41,394 bases of DNA from Chrysophaeum taylorii (GCA_029834535.1 JAQMWT010000070.1:1-41394), one strand, 5' to 3'; numbered from the stretch's first letter, positions 9,585 to 18,928 are shown. Notes: generated from the letters alone by a model not told the origin. A program made the numbers and translations.

Positions 9585-10212
9585 TCATCTCGTGCCTTTA
9601 GCGGATGTCATTGTGCAGATGTCTATCAAACGCATATGCCGAGAAGAGCCGCCTGACTTGCCCTCCATACAGCCCGTGATGAGGACCGATACGGCCTCGC
9701 AGAAGTGCTTCGCGCGATAGCTGGATCTTTGTCGGCACGAAGGTTCGGAGCAGGTGTGCTTTTTAGCACACGTGACGATATTGTCTACTTTCACATCACA
9801 ACAAGCAGCACGCACATAAAAGCTGCACCTTGCATATAGCACTTGAACGACAGCGCTGTCGCGCTGTAGACCATGTTGTACACGCCGTCAACTTGCCGCC
9901 CGTGTCGAACATCATCTCTAAGTCGGGCTCGCGAACACACATGCTGAACTTGGCATTGTTCGGCTAGGTCGAGTAAAGTGGAGCCTCGTGTTTGCACGCT
10001 CTGAGCTGCGACAGCGTACGCCGCGATCTCTCATAGTCGTTTACCTTCGTCAGGACACGCGACTTCTTGTTTTCTTTCTCGGCGTCGTGGTCAACCGACG
10101 TCGGCGTGTTACCACCACGCTCCCGCTCGACCTGAGCGAAGCCCGCATCGATACCGACCTCCTCATCGATCGTTTCGAAGGCGAAGGACGCTCCGGAGTC
10201 ACAGCGCGACAT
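9585..10212 (-). pseudogene. Degenerate transposase-like coding region
   Basis: Three minus-strand frames overlap from 10212 to 9585 and read as pieces of one protein: a charged N-terminal part (FETIDEEVGIDAGFAQVERE, then KSRVLTKVNDYERSRRTL), and a cysteine-rich part containing KKHTCSEPSCRQRSSYRAKH. The HTC plus downstream arginine/tyrosine spacing recalls the zinc-binding N-terminal region of Mutator-like transposases, but this is a weak resemblance and no DDE catalytic core is visible. Its position between the clustered inverted motifs supports a transposase origin. At least two frame breaks. Confidence 0.35.
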
Positions 10213-10282
10213 GCAGAACCGCTGACAGCTTGATCACGGCGGCCCTTGTTTTGTCAGCGAACCTTATTTTTGCTCTCTAATC

Positions 10283-10382
10283 GCATAAGTTTGGTCAATC
10301 CAGATCTGTATTGACCAAACTTAAATGATCAAACTTGTTGAGGGTTTACGGTGATCAAACTTACACGGTGGTTGCAAACTTG
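10283..10382 (-). repeat. Right cluster of inverted AAGTTTG motifs
   Basis: Contains AAGTTTGGTCAA, then TGACCAAACTTA, TGATCAAACTTG, TGATCAAACTTA and GCAAACTTG; four of five are inverted relative to the left cluster. One motif pair (10287 and 10311) could form a local hairpin. Confidence 0.7.
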
Positions 10383-10716
10383 ACTTTTCCCTTATTATTA
10401 TTACAAGTGCAGGCCAGTAAGTTCACCTAGTCCCAATCTCTAACCCCAGTAAGTTCACCTGGTCCCAGTAAGTTCACCTGGTCAGTAAGTTCACCTAGTC
10501 CAAATCTCTAACCCCAGTAAGTTCGGCGTAAACTCACTCGTGCTCACACCACTCCTTCGAGCTCGTCGCTGTCGCCTCCGCCAATCTAAGCTGCTTCGAT
10601 CCGCACACGCCGCTAACCTTTGAGTTTACTCTAAAACCCCCAGTAAGTTCACCTGGTCCCAGTAAGTTCACCTGGTCACTCAGCTCACCTAGTCCCAATC
10701 TCTAACCCCAGTAAGT

Positions 10717-11331
10717 TCACCTGGTCCCAGTAAGTTCACCTACAGTGCGCGTGTAGACGCCGGGAGGGGGCTTATCGGTATTGCGCAGCACGTGTGGGGT
10801 AGGGTGGAGTCGTCGACTCAGAAGAGCATATCCTCGGGGTTGCCGATCGACAGAGAGCCACGTAGAGCTGGACGTGGCAGAAGACGGGCTTGGGCAAGAG
10901 GACGCCGACCTCGCGGGGCGTCTGGCCCTGGCTCTTGTTGATCGTTTGGCGTAGGCGGGCCTTAAGGGATACAGGTTGGAGGAGCCTCGGTGACAACGAC
11001 ACGATCGATCATGTATCTGGTACCGTTGCAGTGGCCGTGCGACGGGTCGAGGTTGCGAAGACTTTAAGCTCGCGATCAAAGTCAGCATCCCGTTGGTTGT
11101 CAGGGAGTTGAAAACTCGACTGTAAAGAGCGAGGCGTCGTCTTCTGACCCAACCTAATCGGCCGAAAAGAACTCCGACGCCTCGTCTCCGGGAAAAAAAG
11201 GCCGCGGTCATGCGCGCGTTGTCAGCATCGACAACATCGTTTCGACGGGGCGTGAGAATGGCGCGCTGAAAGAGCCGCCGCGGGTCGTGGAAATAGTCTG
11301 CGAGGTCGCCGTAGACGGCTTCGAGGATCAA
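10717..11331 (-). pseudogene. Pif1-type helicase remnant of H4
   Basis: Nearly the same structure as in H3: DLADYFHDPRRLFQRAIL in the first frame and TINKSQGQTPREVGVLLPKP plus HVQLYVALCR in the second (11002-10772). The shared unusual substitutions (HVQ for HGQ, LCR for LSR) show that the copies descend from one already mutated or divergent source. Confidence 0.65.
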
Positions 11332-11374
11332 TGTCTGGCTCGCGGGCCTACCTGATCCTTACCCTAAATCGGGG

Positions 11375-11376
<2 letters not shown>

Positions 11377-11465
<89 letters not shown>
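11377..11465. repeat. (CAGA)n microsatellite within H4
   Basis: About 21 uninterrupted CAGA units near the 5' terminus of the Helitron-like copy. The same position holds 2-6 units in H1-H3 and H5 and is hugely expanded in H6. Confidence 0.95.
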
Positions 11466-11470
<5 letters not shown>

Positions 11471-11491
11471 TCTCTCGATTAGTAGTTAGGA

Positions 11492-12511
11492 CAAGTGCAG
11501 GCCAGTAAGTTCACCTAGTCCCAATCTCTAACCCTAGTAAGTGCACCTGGTCCCAGTAAGTTCACCTGGTCAGGTAGTTCACTTAGTCCCAATCTCTAAC
11601 CCGGCGTAAACGCACTCGTGCTCACACCCACTCTCCTTTGAGCTCGTCGCTCTCACCCCCGCCAATCCAAGCTGCTTTGATCCGCACGCGCCGCCAACCT
11701 TTGAGTTTGAGTTGTCAAAAAACCCCGGTAAGCTCACCTGGTCCCAGTAAGTTCACCTGGTCACTCAGTTCACCTAGTCCCAATGTGTAGACCCAGTAAG
11801 TTCACCTGGTCCCAGTAAGTTCACTTACAGTGCGCGTGTAGACGCCGAGAGGGGGCTTATCGGTATTGCGCAGCACGTGTGGGGTAGGATGGAGTCGTCG
11901 ACTCAGAAGAGCATATCCTCGGGGTTGCCGATCGACAGAGAGCCACGTAGAGCTGGACGTGGCAGAAGACGGGCTTGGGCGAGAGGACGCCGACCTCGCG
12001 GGCCGTCTGGCCCTGGCTCTTGTCGATCGTTTGGCGTCGGCGGGCCTTAAGGGATACAGGAGGAGCCTCGGTGACACGACACGATCGATCATGTATCTGG
12101 TACCGTTGCAGTGGCCGTGCGACGGGTCGAGGTAGCGAAGACTTTAAGCTCGCGATCAAAGTCAGCATGCCGTTGGTTGTCAGGGAGTTGAAAACTCGAC
12201 TGTGAAGAGCGAGGCGTCGGCTTCCGACCCAACCTAGTCGGCCGAAAAGATCTTCGACGCCTCGTCTCCGGGAAAGGCCGCGGTCATGCGCGCGTTCTCA
12301 GCATCGACAACATCGTTTCGACGGGGCGTGAGAATGGCGCGCTGAAAGAGCCGCCGCGGGTCGTGGAAACAGTCTGCGAGGTCGCCGTAGACGGCTTGGA
12401 GGATCACTGTCTAGCTTGCGGGCCTACCTGATCCTTACCCTAAATCGAGGGACAAACAGACAGACAAACAAACAAACAGACAGACAAACATCTGTCGATT
12501 AGTAGTTAAGA
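11492..12511 (-). mobile_element. Helitron-like copy H5 (complete)
   Basis: Minus-strand 5' end TCTTAACTACTAATCGAC at 12511, 3' end CTTG at 11492; 1020 bp. Immediately joined to H4 with no spacer. The flank on the 5' side is A (minus strand), consistent with an A^T insertion. Confidence 0.8.
11802..12420 (-). pseudogene. Pif1-type helicase remnant of H5
   Basis: Contains RQTIDKSQGQTAREVGVLSP and HVQLYVALCRSATPR (12168-11857 frame), so the motif V-like and VI-like parts persist with extra substitutions. The upstream FHDPRR segment is present but frame-broken. A decayed copy. Confidence 0.6.
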
Positions 12512-13177
12512 TTAGGGCCGGCGCGGCAGGGCTTTGGTTGAAAAAAAAATGAAAAAAAAATGAAAGTTAGAAAGGGGGGGGGCGTGCGCTTCTTCTAGAC
12601 GATCATGACGCCGCTCTGCAATTGCAATACGCTCGGCCTCGCGTTGACGCTCAAGCAGCATCGCCGCATCCTCGTCGCCGGCGGCAACAGCTTCACGACG
12701 AGCGGCCCGCAAGCGCCCCGTCTTGTCGCGACGGACCGCACGTTCGCGCTCGAGGACGAACGCGAGGCTGATCGTCTGCGTCACGCCGTATGCCGCGAGA
12801 GTCGCAGGGAAGCTAAACGGGCTGGAGACGAGGCTGCGATCTTGCAATATGAGCGGGAACGAGCGGGCAATCGTCGAAGTCACGAGCGAGTGCGCGATGG
12901 TACAAAGAAACAAGCTGATGCTGGTACCGAGTCTGCAATCTTGGCGTTGGACCGCACGTTCGCGCTCGAGAAAGCCATCGTCTCGAACACGCCACAAGCG
13001 CTTCCACGCATCAACAGCGCGCTTGTAAACTTTCTCTTCACCATTCCACTCCTGGGCGAGGACACTCGAGTACCAGTTCCTTTTCAAAGGAAGTTGCGCC
13101 TCTTTCGTTTTCCCGCGCAAATCCGGCGGCGGGAATCTCTCCGAGGAATGCACGAAATCCGGCCTTCCCCGCACCAT
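12512..13177 (-). CDS. Unrecognised basic, arginine/glutamate-rich protein (possible HMG-box fragment)
   Basis: Minus-strand ORF of 221 codons from the ATG at 13177 (MVRGRPDFVHSSERFPPP). Residues ~30-65 contain LAQEWNGEEKVYKRAVDAWK, which faintly resembles helices 2-3 of an HMG box (W, EEK, Y, A, K pattern); the first helix is not convincing. Two copies of LERERAV(Q/R)R follow, about 70 codons apart, then a charged helix RQREAERIAIAERRHDRLEE. Between the two copies the sequence could be an intron (it starts GTACCAGC on the minus strand), but this is unproven. The opposite strand is also open over much of the span (12605-13357), so coding strand is uncertain. The C-terminus runs into A/T homopolymers. 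It may be a host gene fragment trapped between Helitron H5 and the copia element. Confidence 0.3.
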   Translation of the reverse strand: MVRGRPDFVHSSERFPPPDLRGKTKEAQLPLKRNWYSSVLAQEWNGEEKVYKRAVDAWKRLWRVRDDGFLERERAVQRQDCRLGTSISLFLCTIAHSLVTSTIARSFPLILQDRSLVSSPFSFPATLAAYGVTQTISLAFVLERERAVRRDKTGRLRAARREAVAAGDEDAAMLLERQREAERIAIAERRHDRLEEAHAPPLSNFHFFFIFFSTKALPRRP

Positions 13178-13479
13178 GATCAACAAGACGATCGACGTTT
13201 CATAGACTACGTCCCGAGGGGAAAAAAAAAAAAGAGAAGACGTCCGAAGCAGGCAACAAGTAAAAGAAAATACGGCAGAAGACCCTATGCACTCTTGCGG
13301 CCTATATGTAATTTTTCTTTCCAGGAAGAAAAAAGAAAATGCGGAAGAACACCGTAACCATCTACAGACGGGATTCACATTGAACTTCCCGTTTTTTGCG
13401 ATCCGTTTAGTATGCAATCTACTGATATACTGTGCTGGCGGCGACGGTTTCGCGCGCGCATTATAAATCGCCCGAAGCG

Positions 13480-13484
13480 CTTTG
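13480..13484. other. Target-site duplication (left) of GC-rich copia
   Basis: CTTTG here matches CTTTG at 18929-18933, outside the opposite LTR. Five bases is the usual size for copia insertions. Confidence 0.65.
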
Positions 13485-13618
13485 CGCATGAGTGTCATGT
13501 GTGTGTGAAGTGAACGTGGCATGTGACCTAGTGTCAGGACAGGCGACGTGGCGCGTGCGTGGCGCGTGCGTGGCGCGTGCGTGGTGTGTCAGTGGCGTGT
13601 CACTGGGACAGGCTGGTG
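13485..13618 (-). repeat. 3' LTR of GC-rich copia
   Basis: 134 bp, identical over most of its length to the 5' LTR at 18599-18928 but with only about three units of an 11-bp GGCGCGTGCGT minisatellite and without the insertion seen in the other copy. Ends do not follow the usual TG...CA. Boundaries are good to about one base. Confidence 0.8.
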
Positions 13619-13629
13619 CTTCCCCATCC
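13619..13629 (-). other. Polypurine tract of GC-rich copia
   Basis: Minus-strand GGATGGGGAAG directly upstream of the 3' LTR start; the expected plus-strand primer position. Confidence 0.5.
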
Positions 13630-13715
13630 AGCGAAGCGATCAGGTGCGAAGAGAGGGCAGCAGGAGGCACGTGAAAGGAGAGAAGCGCAGCGGAAGGGCG
13701 CGAAAAAGGAAGAAC

Positions 13716-13806
13716 AAGAGCAGAGCGAGGTAGGACCTCCCCAGGAGTCTAGGAGACGTCAAGAGCAGAGCGATGGAGGACCTCCCCAGGAGTCTAGGAG
13801 AGGTCA
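13716..13806. repeat. 45-bp tandem duplication at pol stop
   Basis: Two near-identical 45-bp units (starting AAGAGCAGAGCGA, containing CCTCCCCAGGAGTCTAGGAG). The inner one includes the pol stop codon at 13794-13796, so the duplication lies in the 3' end of pol and the untranslated region. Confidence 0.85.
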
Positions 13807-16800
13807 GGGGTGACATGACCGGTGAGGAAGGCAGTGTCGCGGTCGAAGAGGTCAGCGTCCTCGTTGGAAACGAAGACGTTGGCGTAATTGAGCTTGGTCT
13901 TGACGTACTTGTAGGCAAAGTCGTACGTATCAACTGCGCAAATGAGGGAATTGAGGGCGATACGCAGATGGCGCAAGTTAGGCGACAGAAGACGGCGACG
14001 AACGATCTTCAGTGCCGGTTGGTTATCACACCAGACCGTGGTGCGAGGCGGCCGGACCCCTTCGAGGGTCTGGATGAGGTGGCGCACGCCAAGAAGGCGA
14101 CGGACAGTGTGAGACAGGGCCAAGATGACAATCTCAGGCGTGCTGTGGCACGTCACAGAGACGCGCCGACTGGCCCCGGAGACGCAGGCCCCCTGGAGGA
14201 GAACAGCACCACCGAGGCGCGAGAGGGCATAGCCGTGCGCACCGCGAGCGAGCTCGCAGCCAAGACTCTCGTCCGCATAAGCAGAGAGGCGGAAGGCGCA
14301 CCGGTAGGCAGAAGAAAACAGGATGCCAAGGTCCCGGTGAGCTGCGAGCCAGCGCAGGGCGCGGTCGAGGGCCCGAGCGTGGCGCTCGGACCACACGTTT
14401 ACGGCGGTGGCCAGGACGTGAACCGTACGCGCGAAGGTGGGCAACGTCGCCCGCGTGAACATGAGCAGACCAAGGGCCTCGCGTGGGTTGATGGCGAGCG
14501 CGGCACGGACGTCGCCGCTGTCGGCCGTCTTGTAGGGTACGTGGGGGTCGACGTTGAAGTCCAGGTGCATCGGTGTGGCAGGCCCGACCGTGATCGAGCC
14601 GTAGCCGAGGTGACCGAGGACCTTGTCGATGTACGGGCGCTGGTGAGCGAAGACAGAGCCATCGGCACGGTAGTCGAGGGTGATGCCGCAGATGTCGCGA
14701 GCGACGTCGTCCCACGTCATGACAAAACGGTCGCTGAGCGCAGCGCGCACTTCAGCCACGGCGTCCGGTTGGCCCGCGAGCGGAATGTTGTCGACAACGC
14801 TGATGAGGACCGTCGGCGGCCCAGTATCTTCATAGCGGTAGAAGAAGCAGGGGTGGTACTGCGATTCGAGGAAGCCAGAAGGCCGAGGTACTTGACGAAC
14901 GTCTCATACCACTTGCGGCCCGCATGGGGCTGGCCGTAGACAGGCTTGAGCGTGAGCCACAGCGACCGAGCCGGGTCGTATCGTTGGTCCGGAGGAAGGT
15001 CTGCCATGTAGTCGCCAATGTGGCGAGGCGGGCGCATGTAGCGGCGCTCATGGGGCACCAGGGGGTGAGATTGGAGGTAGGCGCACCGAGCGTCCCCAGC
15101 GCAGGCGACATAGCCGTAGCGGTTGCAGACGGCCACGAAGACGAGCACGGCATTGTTGTCAGCGTATGGCGACGCGTACGAGGGTGAAACCGCAGTGACG
15201 CTACAAGGCGCATCGTCGTGGTCCTCCGGGACGGTGAGCGCGTGCGCAGTCGCGGTCCGTTTGGCTTGAGCCCCGTCGTAGCAGAAGCGAACCTTCTGCG
15301 TGCCATCGCGCTTGACGGCGAGGGCGGTAATGCAGCCGACGACCACGGCGTCATCGGGGACGTCACGGGCGGCTACAACGCGGATGGCCTCGAATTGGAA
15401 GAAGGCGCCGTGTTCCTTGAGGACTGCCGCCGTCCAGCCAGGCGCGTCCGGGCGGCCACGGGCCTCCCGAAGAGATCGGGGAGCCGTCGGGTCGGGGGGT
15501 CCGTAGTCGAAGACGAAGGTCGAGGGCGGCGCCTCGTGCCAAAGGGCAGGGTCCTGATCGTCGTCGAACAAGCCCGGGCCCGGTAGCGGGGCGTGGTCGG
15601 GGGCGGGTGCGCCCGCCGACGTCGCGGTCGCGTACGCCTGCGCAATCTTGCAGAATTGAGTCAAGGTAGGGGGTGGGGGCGGTGGCTGCGTCGGGGGGGC
15701 AGCGTCCGCGAGCGGGGCAGTGGCCGCTGTGCGCAAGCTGTCGAGAGTGGCGCGGAGCAAGTCGGTCGTAACAGGCGTGCCCGGTGCGGCGAGGAAGCGG
15801 ACGGTCGCGGTCGTGCGCACGAGGCGAAGGTCGTCCTGGACGCAGCCCGGTCGCGGCGCTGGAACAACGTAGACGGCCCCGGGACCGGCCTCGGGCCGAC
15901 ATCCGAGGTAGATCCCGATCAATGCGCGTGCGGTGTTCTTCGCGGCGTCGACGCGGTAGGCAACGAGCGAGCCGTAGGCCGCCATGCCGCTAATGTCCTC
16001 GTGCGCGCCGATGTAGCCGCCGACGACGTTCACCTAACGGACGGCGTAGAGGTAGGAATAGCCCCAGAATTTGGGATGGAGCACGTTCCGGACCAATACG
16101 TCGTTGGCGCGCGCTACGTCCAGAATCCGGATGTGGGCGTTCTCGGCGGCGTTGACGTGGCGTTCGGGGACGACGTACTCGACGGCGAGGCCGGATGCGG
16201 CGGCCGTAGAACGGAAGTGCGGGTTGTCGAGCTCGCCCCCCAAGTCCGCGCGGAGGGTAGTTGGGTGCAGCCCAGCCGCGCGCGCGGACGCGAGGAGCAC
16301 GGGGAGCTCCCCCGCCGCGTCGCTTTTCTTGGCAATGAGCGAGCTCGCCAGGCGAGCCGGGCGCCGAAAGGCGAAGTCGAGGCCATACCGCGCCCCTCCG
16401 AGTGTCGGCGGGTTGAAGGGGCCTTGCAAGTCGACCTCAACGACGGCCCCGTCGGGTGCCGTGGTCGCGCTCGTCGTCGTGGAATGCGTGGGCGCCTTGC
16501 GTAAGCGGCCGAGGGTGCAGCAGATGGGGTGCCGGCTTTCCCCGACAGCGGGAAGGCCGAGCCGCTTCAGGGCGGCGTCCCGGCGGTCATCGCTGGCGTG
16601 GCCGAGCATCTGATGGGCGCTGACGTCGTCGAGGCTGAGGCCCGGCATGAGGACCGGGTCGATCGGCCGTGCGCTCGGGTGCTGCAGCATTGCCGCCCCA
16701 ACGGCATGGCTCGACGCCACAGCTGCCATAGCGCCGGCCAAGACCGCGGTCGCGACGAGGGAGGAGACGAAAGCTGAGCCATAGATGCCGCGCGGCGCGA

Positions 16801-17170
16801 GCCGGCGTCCGGCAGCGGCAGCGGCAGCGGCGGCGGCGGCGGCGGCGGCTACGGCGGCGGCGGCGGGGGCCGCGGCGGTGACGGCCGCAGTGCGGGCCGT
16901 CGCCGGTTCGGTCCCCGTGCGCCGGGTGATGAGCACGTAGTCCTTTCCGCGCTTGATGAGGGGGATGATCTTGCCGTCGCTCGTCTCGAGGCGAGGGCGT
17001 GACCCGCTGATGAAGCGCCCCCCGCTCTTGTCGAACTGGTCGACCGAGAAGAGCCGCGGGAGCGAGGGCGTAATGGCTGCAGCGATGGTGACGTCGATGT
17101 GTCCGTCCGTGGTCTGGAGCGTGACGTTCTCGATGACGTGTCCACTGACAGCGTGGAAGCCAGGACAGCC
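13794..17170 (-). pseudogene. pol: GC-rich copia pol: protease (rest), integrase, RT, RNase H
   Basis: Reads on the minus strand from the frame change in protease to the stop at 13794. Integrase: HQMLGH then PICCTLGR (zinc region; the first expected Cys is not at its usual spacing), catalytic Asp in EVDLQGPF, Asp in LRADLGGELDN, Glu in NAAENAHIRIL. One TAG interrupts at 16034-16036 with the same frame continuing. RT: CAGDARCAYLQ carries the first catalytic Asp; a frame change near 14870 then leads to TVLISVVDNIPLAG, where the usual YVDD box reads VVDN, so the second Asp is Asn. RNase H: SAYADESLGCE, STPEIVILAL and VWCDNQPALKIV. The stops, frameshifts and the VDN box indicate a dead copy, although the open frames are long. 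Ala-rich expansion lies between protease and integrase. Confidence 0.85.
16801..16875. repeat. GCC/CGG trinucleotide tract in pol
   Basis: Run of (CGG)n with interspersed CAG triplets, encoding about 25 near-uninterrupted alanines on the minus strand between protease and integrase. It keeps the frame, as triplet changes do. Confidence 0.9.
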
Positions 17171-18539
17171 ACGTCTTCGTGTTGGAGACCACCGTGCTGT
17201 ACTCGGGCAGCGCGTGGTTGTCGCAGGCGGAGTCGACGAGCCACTCCTCGTAGTCGTCTGGTGGCGCCGCGCGGGCACGGGCTGCCCGCGCCGTTGTGCT
17301 GCACGGGAGCGGGGATGAGACCGTGCGGAGGATGCATGCAAGGCCGGGGACGAGGAGGAGAGCGGGCAGCGCAACACTGCCGTCGAGCCAGGGATCGAGC
17401 ATAGCCCCGGCGGCCACGAAGAGCAACGTCAACGTCAGGTGAAGGGCACCGGGGGAGACCAACGGTGGCTCGATGCCGCCGCGCGCCATAAAGGCGCGCG
17501 CGCCGATGGTGTAACCGGTCCGGCCGGCTTCGGTGGTGCGGCGGGCGGTGGCGGCAGCGGCAGGGGCCTGCGGGGCCGGCGGGGGCGCCTCATGGGGCGG
17601 CGCGGCCGGGCGGGCGGGTGGCGCGTCCCGGGAACGGAAAGTCCTCAACTTGCGGAGGTCGCGGATCGAGAGGACGTCCCCGGGCTGCCAGCCGGGAGTC
17701 TTGAGCGCGCAGTTGTCGGTGGTGTGGGTGGGGAAGCGGCAGATGCCGCACGGCATACGGCTCGTGATGTCGGCAGGGCATACACCGGCGGTGTGAAAGA
17801 GCCCGTAGCACTTGCTGCAGAACGGGACTGGGGTCCAGTCCGGACGGAAGTCGTAGTTGAGCGTGGTGCGGCCGGGCGGGGCTGCAGTTTGCGCGGCGGT
17901 CTGGCGGGCGCGTGCGCGAGAGCCGCCGCGGCTGATATCGGCGTTGCGGCAGTACGTGGTAAAGACCGTAATGAAGGTGTCGTACGAGGTGCCTGTCCGG
18001 GCGGACTCAATCGCGAGAAGACGGTGGGCCTCCGCCAGGTCATCCCCCCCTTTGGGTCCCTTGAGGCCCTCGAGGAAGTAGAGCATGCGATCCGTGTCGG
18101 TGAGTGTGTCGCCCAGCGCCTCAAGGGCCGTGATGTTACGTTCGAAGGCCGCGAGGTAAACGTCGGGCGTGCCGAACGAGACGAAGGACAGATCGCGCAG
18201 ATGCTGGCGGAGTTCGGTCTTGCTGAAGGCGAAGCGGTGGCGTAGGCGGTCCAAAGCGTCGGCACCAGTCTGGCAGCGGTCGACAATGCGCTGCGCCTCC
18301 GCCGCGGTGCCGCGGCGCAGGAGGCAGAGCAGGAACAGGTCGGCATCGGGCGTCAACGGCGGGAGCCTGATGGAGCCGGTGTCATCTGCCAGGAACTGGG
18401 CGTAGTCCGCGACGTCCTGTTCGAGGTGTCGCATGTGCGTCGCGTCCTCCACCGCATCACCGTCGGGGTTGAAAGTGCGGAGCTGGTTGACGATTTCCGG
18501 CAGGCGCTTCCGTGCGTCCTTGAGCTCGGTGGCCGACAT
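17165..18539 (-). pseudogene. gag: GC-rich copia Gag and start of protease
   Basis: Starts at the ATG at 18539 (MSATELKDARKRLPEIVNQL); the frame is open slightly upstream but only with TTG. Residues ~1-200 are helical and resemble copia Gag (for example FLADDTGSIRLPPLTPDADL and the ERNITALEALGDTL helix). Two exact CCHC zinc knuckles follow near residues 240-285: CSKCYGLFHTAGVC and CGICRFPTHTTDNC, which would bind genomic RNA. A proline/alanine-rich linker then leads to the protease motif EEWLVDSACDNHA (usual copia form DSGA/DTGA), so the Gly is replaced. About 35 residues on, the reading shifts by one base near 17165; because this falls inside protease, it looks like a mutation rather than a programmed gag-pol shift. 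Confidence 0.85.
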
Positions 18540-18583
18540 GACAATCGCTCGCAAGTGGTAGCGTCGTGCTAGAACACGAACAA

Positions 18584-18599
18584 CATGGGCCTCATAACC
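18584..18599 (-). other. Primer-binding site resembling internal initiator tRNA-Met
   Basis: Right after the 5' LTR the minus strand reads GGTTATGAGGCCCATG. Drosophila copia and relatives prime from a half tRNA-iMet using a site of the form GGTTATGRGCCC; this matches apart from one extra G. It supports the LTR boundary and the copia assignment. Confidence 0.5.
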
Positions 18600-18663
18600 G
18601 CATGAGTGTCATGTGTGTATGAAGTGAACGTGGCATGTGACCTAGTGTCAGGACAGGCGACGT

Positions 18664-18796
18664 GGCGCGTGCGTGGCGCGTGCGTGGCGCGTGCGTGGCG
18701 CGTGCGTGGCGCGTGCGTGGCGCGTGCGTGGCGCGTGCGTGGCGCGTGTGTGGCGCGTGCCTGGCGCGTGCCTGGCGCGTGCCTGGCGCGTGCGTG
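18664..18796. repeat. 11-bp minisatellite GGCGCGTGCGT
   Basis: About twelve tandem units, the last ones with GTGCCT. Only three units are in the matching LTR, so the change happened after insertion or during reverse transcription. Confidence 0.95.
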
Positions 18797-18803
18797 GTGT
18801 GTC

Positions 18804-18890
18804 TTTAAATGTCGACTGCTAAGAGGGGGGTGTGTGGGGGGGGCATGAAGGATGTGGGTGGGTTTGTGGGGTAGGAGGAATGTGCCTGAC
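18804..18890. mobile_element. 87-bp insertion in LTR, flanked by 11-bp direct repeats
   Basis: Absent from the 3' LTR. Bordered by CGTGGTGTGTC at 18793-18803 and 18890-18900, which looks like a target-site duplication. About 70 bases (18801-18872) recur in inverse orientation inside Helitron H6 at 19916-19985. Content is G-rich on the plus strand. Identity of the mobile unit unknown. Confidence 0.55.
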
Positions 18891-18928
18891 GTGGTGTGTC
18901 AGTGGCGTGTCACTGGGACAGGCTGGTG

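Larger units (their letters stand above)
9233..10382. mobile_element. DNA transposon remnant with multiple inward AAGTTTGRTCAC repeats
   Basis: The left side (9233-9420) holds about nine copies of AAGTTTG(A/G)TCA(C); the right side (10283-10382) holds the same motif mainly as its reverse complement (TGATCAAACTT, TGACCAAACTT). The outermost pairs align as an imperfect terminal inverted repeat: CAAGTTTG, ~13 bases, AAGTTTGATCAC at both ends. No convincing target duplication. The arrangement is typical of subterminal transposase-binding repeats. The interior has degenerate coding sequence on the minus strand. The right end abuts Helitron H4 after about 20 bases of AT-rich sequence. Confidence 0.55.
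10404..11491 (-). mobile_element. Helitron-like copy H4 (complete)
   Basis: Minus-strand start TCCTAACTACTAATCGAGAG at 11491 and end CTGGCCTGCACTTG at 10404, flanked by T on the 3' side. It is slightly longer than H2 or H3 because of an ~85-bp CAGA microsatellite near the 5' end. Fused head-to-tail to H5. Confidence 0.8.
13485..18928 (-). mobile_element. GC-rich Ty1/copia retrotransposon, full structure
   Basis: A 5.4-kb element with, in minus-strand order, 5' LTR (18928-18599), primer-binding site, gag with two zinc knuckles, protease, integrase, RT, RNase H, polypurine tract and 3' LTR (13618-13485), bordered by CTTTG duplications. The order PR-IN-RT-RH is that of Ty1/copia. It is much more GC-rich than the neighbouring copia element A and its proteins are clearly different, so they are separate lineages. 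Coding is broken by two frameshifts and one in-frame stop. Its 5' side lies about 7 bases from Helitron H6. Confidence 0.85.
18599..18928 (-). repeat. 5' LTR of GC-rich copia, with minisatellite and insertion
   Basis: Same sequence as the 3' LTR (13485-13618) plus two additions: the 11-bp minisatellite is expanded to about twelve units (18664-18796, some units GCCT variants), and 18804-18890 is an insertion flanked by the 11-bp direct repeat CGTGGTGTGTC. The two LTRs are identical outside these differences as far as I can align them, so the element is not old in spite of its broken genes. Confidence 0.8.

Noticed and set aside
15593..16504. 303-codon plus-strand ORF and similar ones at 13773-14939 and 17439-18245
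   Set aside because: They lie antisense to the copia pol/gag frames, which have clear domain motifs; high GC keeps the opposite strand open.
17150..17180. Programmed +1 frameshift between gag and pol in the GC-rich copia
   Set aside because: The frame change falls inside the protease domain, after its active-site motif, and other frame breaks exist further on; a simple indel is more likely.
18664..18796. Regular 11-bp repeats considered as a CRISPR-like array
   Set aside because: Units are contiguous without spacers and lie in an LTR; this is a minisatellite in a eukaryotic element.
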